This document shows, piece after piece, positions 44,320 through 47,185 of a DNA stretch of 47,185 bases. This DNA comes from Candidatus Alloenteromonas pullicola (GTDB taxonomy: Bacteria > Bacillota_I > Bacilli_A > RFN20 > CAG-826): NCBI GenBank assembly GCA_018714785.1, contig DVMV01000004.1, positions 1 through 47,185 on the forward strand, read 5' to 3'. The notes beneath the pieces were generated by a model. The model saw only the letters and a program-made list of their open reading frames with translations, did not search any database and was not told the origin of the DNA. The translations under genes were made by a program, and so were the position numbers. Within the stretch, counting starts at the first letter, position 1. Every line of letters starts with the position of its first letter.

Positions 44320-45936
44320 ATGGCGCTTTTGGATATTAATCGCATCGCCTCTTCCATTGGGATCGGGAAGAAGCATCTATTTCAATATGGTCCCAATAAG
44401 GCCAAGGTCGATCTTTCGATCATGGACGAGCTCAAGGATAGGCCTGATGGCAAACTTGTGCTGGTGACCGCCATAACCCCAACCAAGGCCGGCGAGGGGA
44501 AGACCACCGCCTCAATCGCTTTGGCCGAGGGGATGGGCAAGATAAAGCAAAAGGCGTTGCTATGCCTGCGCGAGCCCTCAATGGGCCCGGTATTCGGATT
44601 GAAGGGCGGCGCCACCGGCGGCGGCCTGGCCACGATTGAGCCGTCGGATGACATCAACCTGCATTTCAACGGCGACATGCATGCTTTGACGAGCTCAATA
44701 AACCTCATCGCCGCGGTCATCGACAATTCGATCTACCAAGGCAATCCGATGGGCATCGACCCCGACAGGATCGTGTGGAAGCGGGCGCTGGATATGAACG
44801 ACCGGGCTTTGCGCGACATCATAGTTGCCAGAAACGACAAGAAGGCCATCCCGCACGAAGCCAGCTTCGTCATTACGGTCGCTTCCGAGATGATGGCCAT
44901 CATGTGCTTGGCCATCGATGAGCAGGACTTCCTAAGGCGGTTGGAACGGATAGTCGTCGCCTTCGACAAAGGCGGAAAGCCGCTGACCGTCAAGGACTTC
45001 AAGGTCACGCACGCTGTGATGAGGCTGATGAAGCAAGCCCTGAACCCGAATCTGGTCCAAACAAGGGAGCACAACCCGGCGTTGGTCCATGGCGGGCCGT
45101 TTGCCAACATCGCCCATGGCTGCAATTCGCTATTGGCCACCAAAATGGCCCTCAAGCTTTCCCCAATCGTCATCACCGAAGCCGGATTCGGCGCCGACCT
45201 AGGGGCCGAGAAGTTCTTGGATATAGCTTCCGTTGAAGGGGGCCTCAATCCGTCCATGGCGGTGGTCGTGGCGACGATAAGGGCGCTCAAGATGCATGGA
45301 GGGCAGCCTTTCGAAGAGCTTAAGAACCCCGACATCGAGGCGCTCAAGAAGGGCGTTTGCAACCTTGATAAGCATATGGAGAACATGGCCAAGTATGGAT
45401 TGCCCACCCTTGTGGCCATCAACCATTTCGCCTCCGATTCCGAACAGGAGGTCGCTTGGCTTACCAAACACTGCGAAAGCATGGGATACCGGCATTGCTT
45501 CCTCGACGGCTTCATAAAAGGCGGGGAAGGCGCGGTTGAGTTCGCGACCATGGTCTGCGACATCCTCTCCAATACCCAATCGCATTATCATCCTCTTTAT
45601 AGCCGGACAATGCCGGTCAAGGAGAAGATCGAGAGGATAGCCAAGGAAATCTATGGGGCTAAAGGCGTCAGGTATTCCACCCTGGCTGAGAGCAAGCTGA
45701 ATCTCATTCACGATTTGGGCCTGGATGATGCCTATGTATGCATGGCCAAAACGCCGAATTCCCTTTCCGACAACGCCAAGCTGCTTGGCGTCCCAACCGA
45801 TTTTGAGATCGACGTCAGGGACATAGACTTCGCCGCCGGGGCCAACTTCGTCATCCCGCTTTGCGGCTCCATATTGACCATGCCAGGCCTCCCGAAGGTG
45901 CCGGCCGCGGCGAAGATGGAGGAAGAGCCGTGGTAA
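44320..45936 (+). CDS. fhs: Formate-tetrahydrofolate ligase
   Basis: TPTKAGEGKTTASIALAEGM, LREPSMGPVFGLKGGATGGG. Confidence 0.97.
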   Translation: MALLDINRIASSIGIGKKHLFQYGPNKAKVDLSIMDELKDRPDGKLVLVTAITPTKAGEGKTTASIALAEGMGKIKQKALLCLREPSMGPVFGLKGGATGGGLATIEPSDDINLHFNGDMHALTSSINLIAAVIDNSIYQGNPMGIDPDRIVWKRALDMNDRALRDIIVARNDKKAIPHEASFVITVASEMMAIMCLAIDEQDFLRRLERIVVAFDKGGKPLTVKDFKVTHAVMRLMKQALNPNLVQTREHNPALVHGGPFANIAHGCNSLLATKMALKLSPIVITEAGFGADLGAEKFLDIASVEGGLNPSMAVVVATIRALKMHGGQPFEELKNPDIEALKKGVCNLDKHMENMAKYGLPTLVAINHFASDSEQEVAWLTKHCESMGYRHCFLDGFIKGGEGAVEFATMVCDILSNTQSHYHPLYSRTMPVKEKIERIAKEIYGAKGVRYSTLAESKLNLIHDLGLDDAYVCMAKTPNSLSDNAKLLGVPTDFEIDVRDIDFAAGANFVIPLCGSILTMPGLPKVPAAAKMEEEPW

Positions 45937-46157
45937 ACGTCGATTACCAGCTCTACGATGAGGTCGAGATGAAGCGCCCCCATCCTTGCTACGCGAGGAG
46001 CAAGGTGTTCCAAATCGTCCGGGTCGGGGCCGATATCAAGATTATGTGCCTCGGGTGCGGCAACGTGATGATGATCGACCGCGACAAATTCAATTCGAAG
46101 ATAAAGAAGGTTGTCGCCCATCACGACGGCCCATTGGTTAAGAAAGATAACCTTTAG
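45930..46157 (+). CDS. DUF951 family protein
   Basis: YDEVEMKRPHPCYARSKVFQIVRVGADIKIMCLGCGNVMMIDRDKFNSKIKKV; GTG start 45930 overlapping the fhs end. Confidence 0.85.
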   Translation: MVNVDYQLYDEVEMKRPHPCYARSKVFQIVRVGADIKIMCLGCGNVMMIDRDKFNSKIKKVVAHHDGPLVKKDNL

Positions 46158-46162
46158 CCGAT

Positions 46163-46192
46163 TCGCTCCTACTTATGTGGTGGGAGCGTTTT
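46163..46192 (+). terminator. Terminator-like hairpin before ABC transporter gene
   Basis: CGCTCC-tacttatgtggt-GGGAGCG then ttttt. Confidence 0.65.
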
Positions 46193-46195
46193 TGT

Positions 46196-47185
46196 TTGTT
46201 TAAGGCCAAAGGATTAAGCAAAAGATACGGGAAGGGGCCAAACTCGGTTCTGGCCCTACGAGAAGCCAATTTCAGCCTGCCAGAGAAAGGCGTGGTGGGG
46301 ATAAAGGGAAAGTCCGGCTCGGGGAAAAGCACCTTGCTCATGATATTGGCAACCCTTTGTCGGCAGAGCTCAGGGATCTTGCGCTTCGGGAAAAGGAATA
46401 CGGAACGCCTCCGGGGAGAGGCGCTTAGCCGGTTCAGGAGTGAGGAAATAGGCATCGTCTACCAGCATTATAATCTGCTAGACGATTTGAGCCTTGAGGA
46501 GAACGTGGCGTATCCATTGATGCTTTCCGGCGTCAAAAGGAAGGAAGCGATCAGCAGGGCCAGGGAACTGCTTGGGAGGCTGCTCGGGGAGCATCTTTTT
46601 TCCAAGAAGCCGGGCGAATGCTCCGGGGGCGAGAAGCAACGCGCGGCCATCGCCCGAGCCTTGATAGGCGACCCAAAGGTGATACTGGCCGATGAACCGA
46701 CGGGCGCTTTGGATGAGGCCAACGGACGCGCCGTGATGGAGCTTCTTCGAAGCGCTGGGGAAACAAGGCTAATCGTCATTATTAGCCACTCTCCAGAGCT
46801 TGATTCCTATTGCGATCACGTGATGGAGATGGATGGTGGCAAACTGTCGAATCCGGTTATAGAAAAAATAGGTGAGATAAGGTTCAAAAAGAAAAAAGCG
46901 AGAGCAGATGGCCGGCTGTTTTTGGATTGCTTCAAAACTGGTCTAAAGGAAGATCGGAATCATCTTTCATCGGCTTTTGCTTGCTGCCTGATCGGATTTG
47001 CGTCTTTGCTTTTGGGGCTTGGATTCTTTGCCGGAAGCCAGGCTTCGATCCTCAACGCAAGAATTAAGGCAGCCGATGCCGGGATGGCCTATGCAACGAT
47101 ATCGAAAACCGTTTCCGTTGACGAAAAGCAAATTATACTTATAAAAAACGAAAGGCCATCTTTGGACGTTGTTGACGATCTGCTT
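46196..47185 (+). CDS. ABC transporter ATPase fused to a permease (MacB/FtsX-like), partial
   Basis: IKGKSGSGKSTLLMILATL, CSGGEKQRAAIARALIGDPKVILADEPTGALDE, then TM segment; open to window end; start TTG 46196 or ATG 46175. Confidence 0.85.
   Translation, partial: MFKAKGLSKRYGKGPNSVLALREANFSLPEKGVVGIKGKSGSGKSTLLMILATLCRQSSGILRFGKRNTERLRGEALSRFRSEEIGIVYQHYNLLDDLSLEENVAYPLMLSGVKRKEAISRARELLGRLLGEHLFSKKPGECSGGEKQRAAIARALIGDPKVILADEPTGALDEANGRAVMELLRSAGETRLIVIISHSPELDSYCDHVMEMDGGKLSNPVIEKIGEIRFKKKKARADGRLFLDCFKTGLKEDRNHLSSAFACCLIGFASLLLGLGFFAGSQASILNARIKAADAGMAYATISKTVSVDEKQIILIKNERPSLDVVDDLL

Noticed and set aside
1-47185. UGA-as-Trp recoding (Mollicutes-like code 4)
   Set aside because: Many clear genes end in TGA (sufB, flippase-like gene, recX, dnaD) and Trp is TGG, so the standard bacterial code fits.
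1-47185. CRISPR array, prophage, toxin-antitoxin or known defence island
   Set aside because: No regularly spaced direct repeats with spacers and no phage structural, integrase or Cas/RM motifs were seen; the only mobile element is the IS3 copy.

Overview
This 47 kb window is a dense, mostly housekeeping stretch of a GC-rich Bacillota-type chromosome (Bacilli/Erysipelotrichia/Mollicutes-adjacent by gene content, which is inference). It carries: GH13 amylase, RarA, tRNA-Leu, a flippase-like/GT4/RecX/YhaM cluster, one intact IS3-family element, HIT protein, two tandem parvulin-like lipoproteins, a sufCDSUB operon, mnmG-rsmG-parA-parB, an FMN riboswitch with ribU, ferredoxin, cmk-der, HU, a short CCA-transferase-like protein, dnaD-nth, recU, a DEDDh exonuclease, gpsB-rnpB-pgsA-cinA-recA, rny-ymdB-miaB-miaA-tcdA, fhs, DUF951 and a partial ABC transporter. 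I found no CRISPR, prophage or obvious defence island. The best second-look items are: (1) a MiaB with a C-terminal YlbF/YmcA-like domain beside rny and ymdB; (2) a 53-aa ORF missing from the ORF track, with a strong promoter, 5'-terminal hairpin and near-perfect SD; (3) an IS3 element inserted in the loop of a shared bidirectional terminator, with TSD and empty site reconstructable; (4) at least six genes whose -10 box sits 6-9 nt from the start codon, predicting leaderless mRNAs; (5) a 204-nt register-matched antisense overlap between two convergent membrane-protein genes; (6) rnpB packed against gpsB and pgsA with almost no spacer; (7) a 201-aa class II nucleotidyltransferase lacking body/tail; (8) several perfect palindromes on promoters. 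All family calls come from reading motifs; no searches were run.
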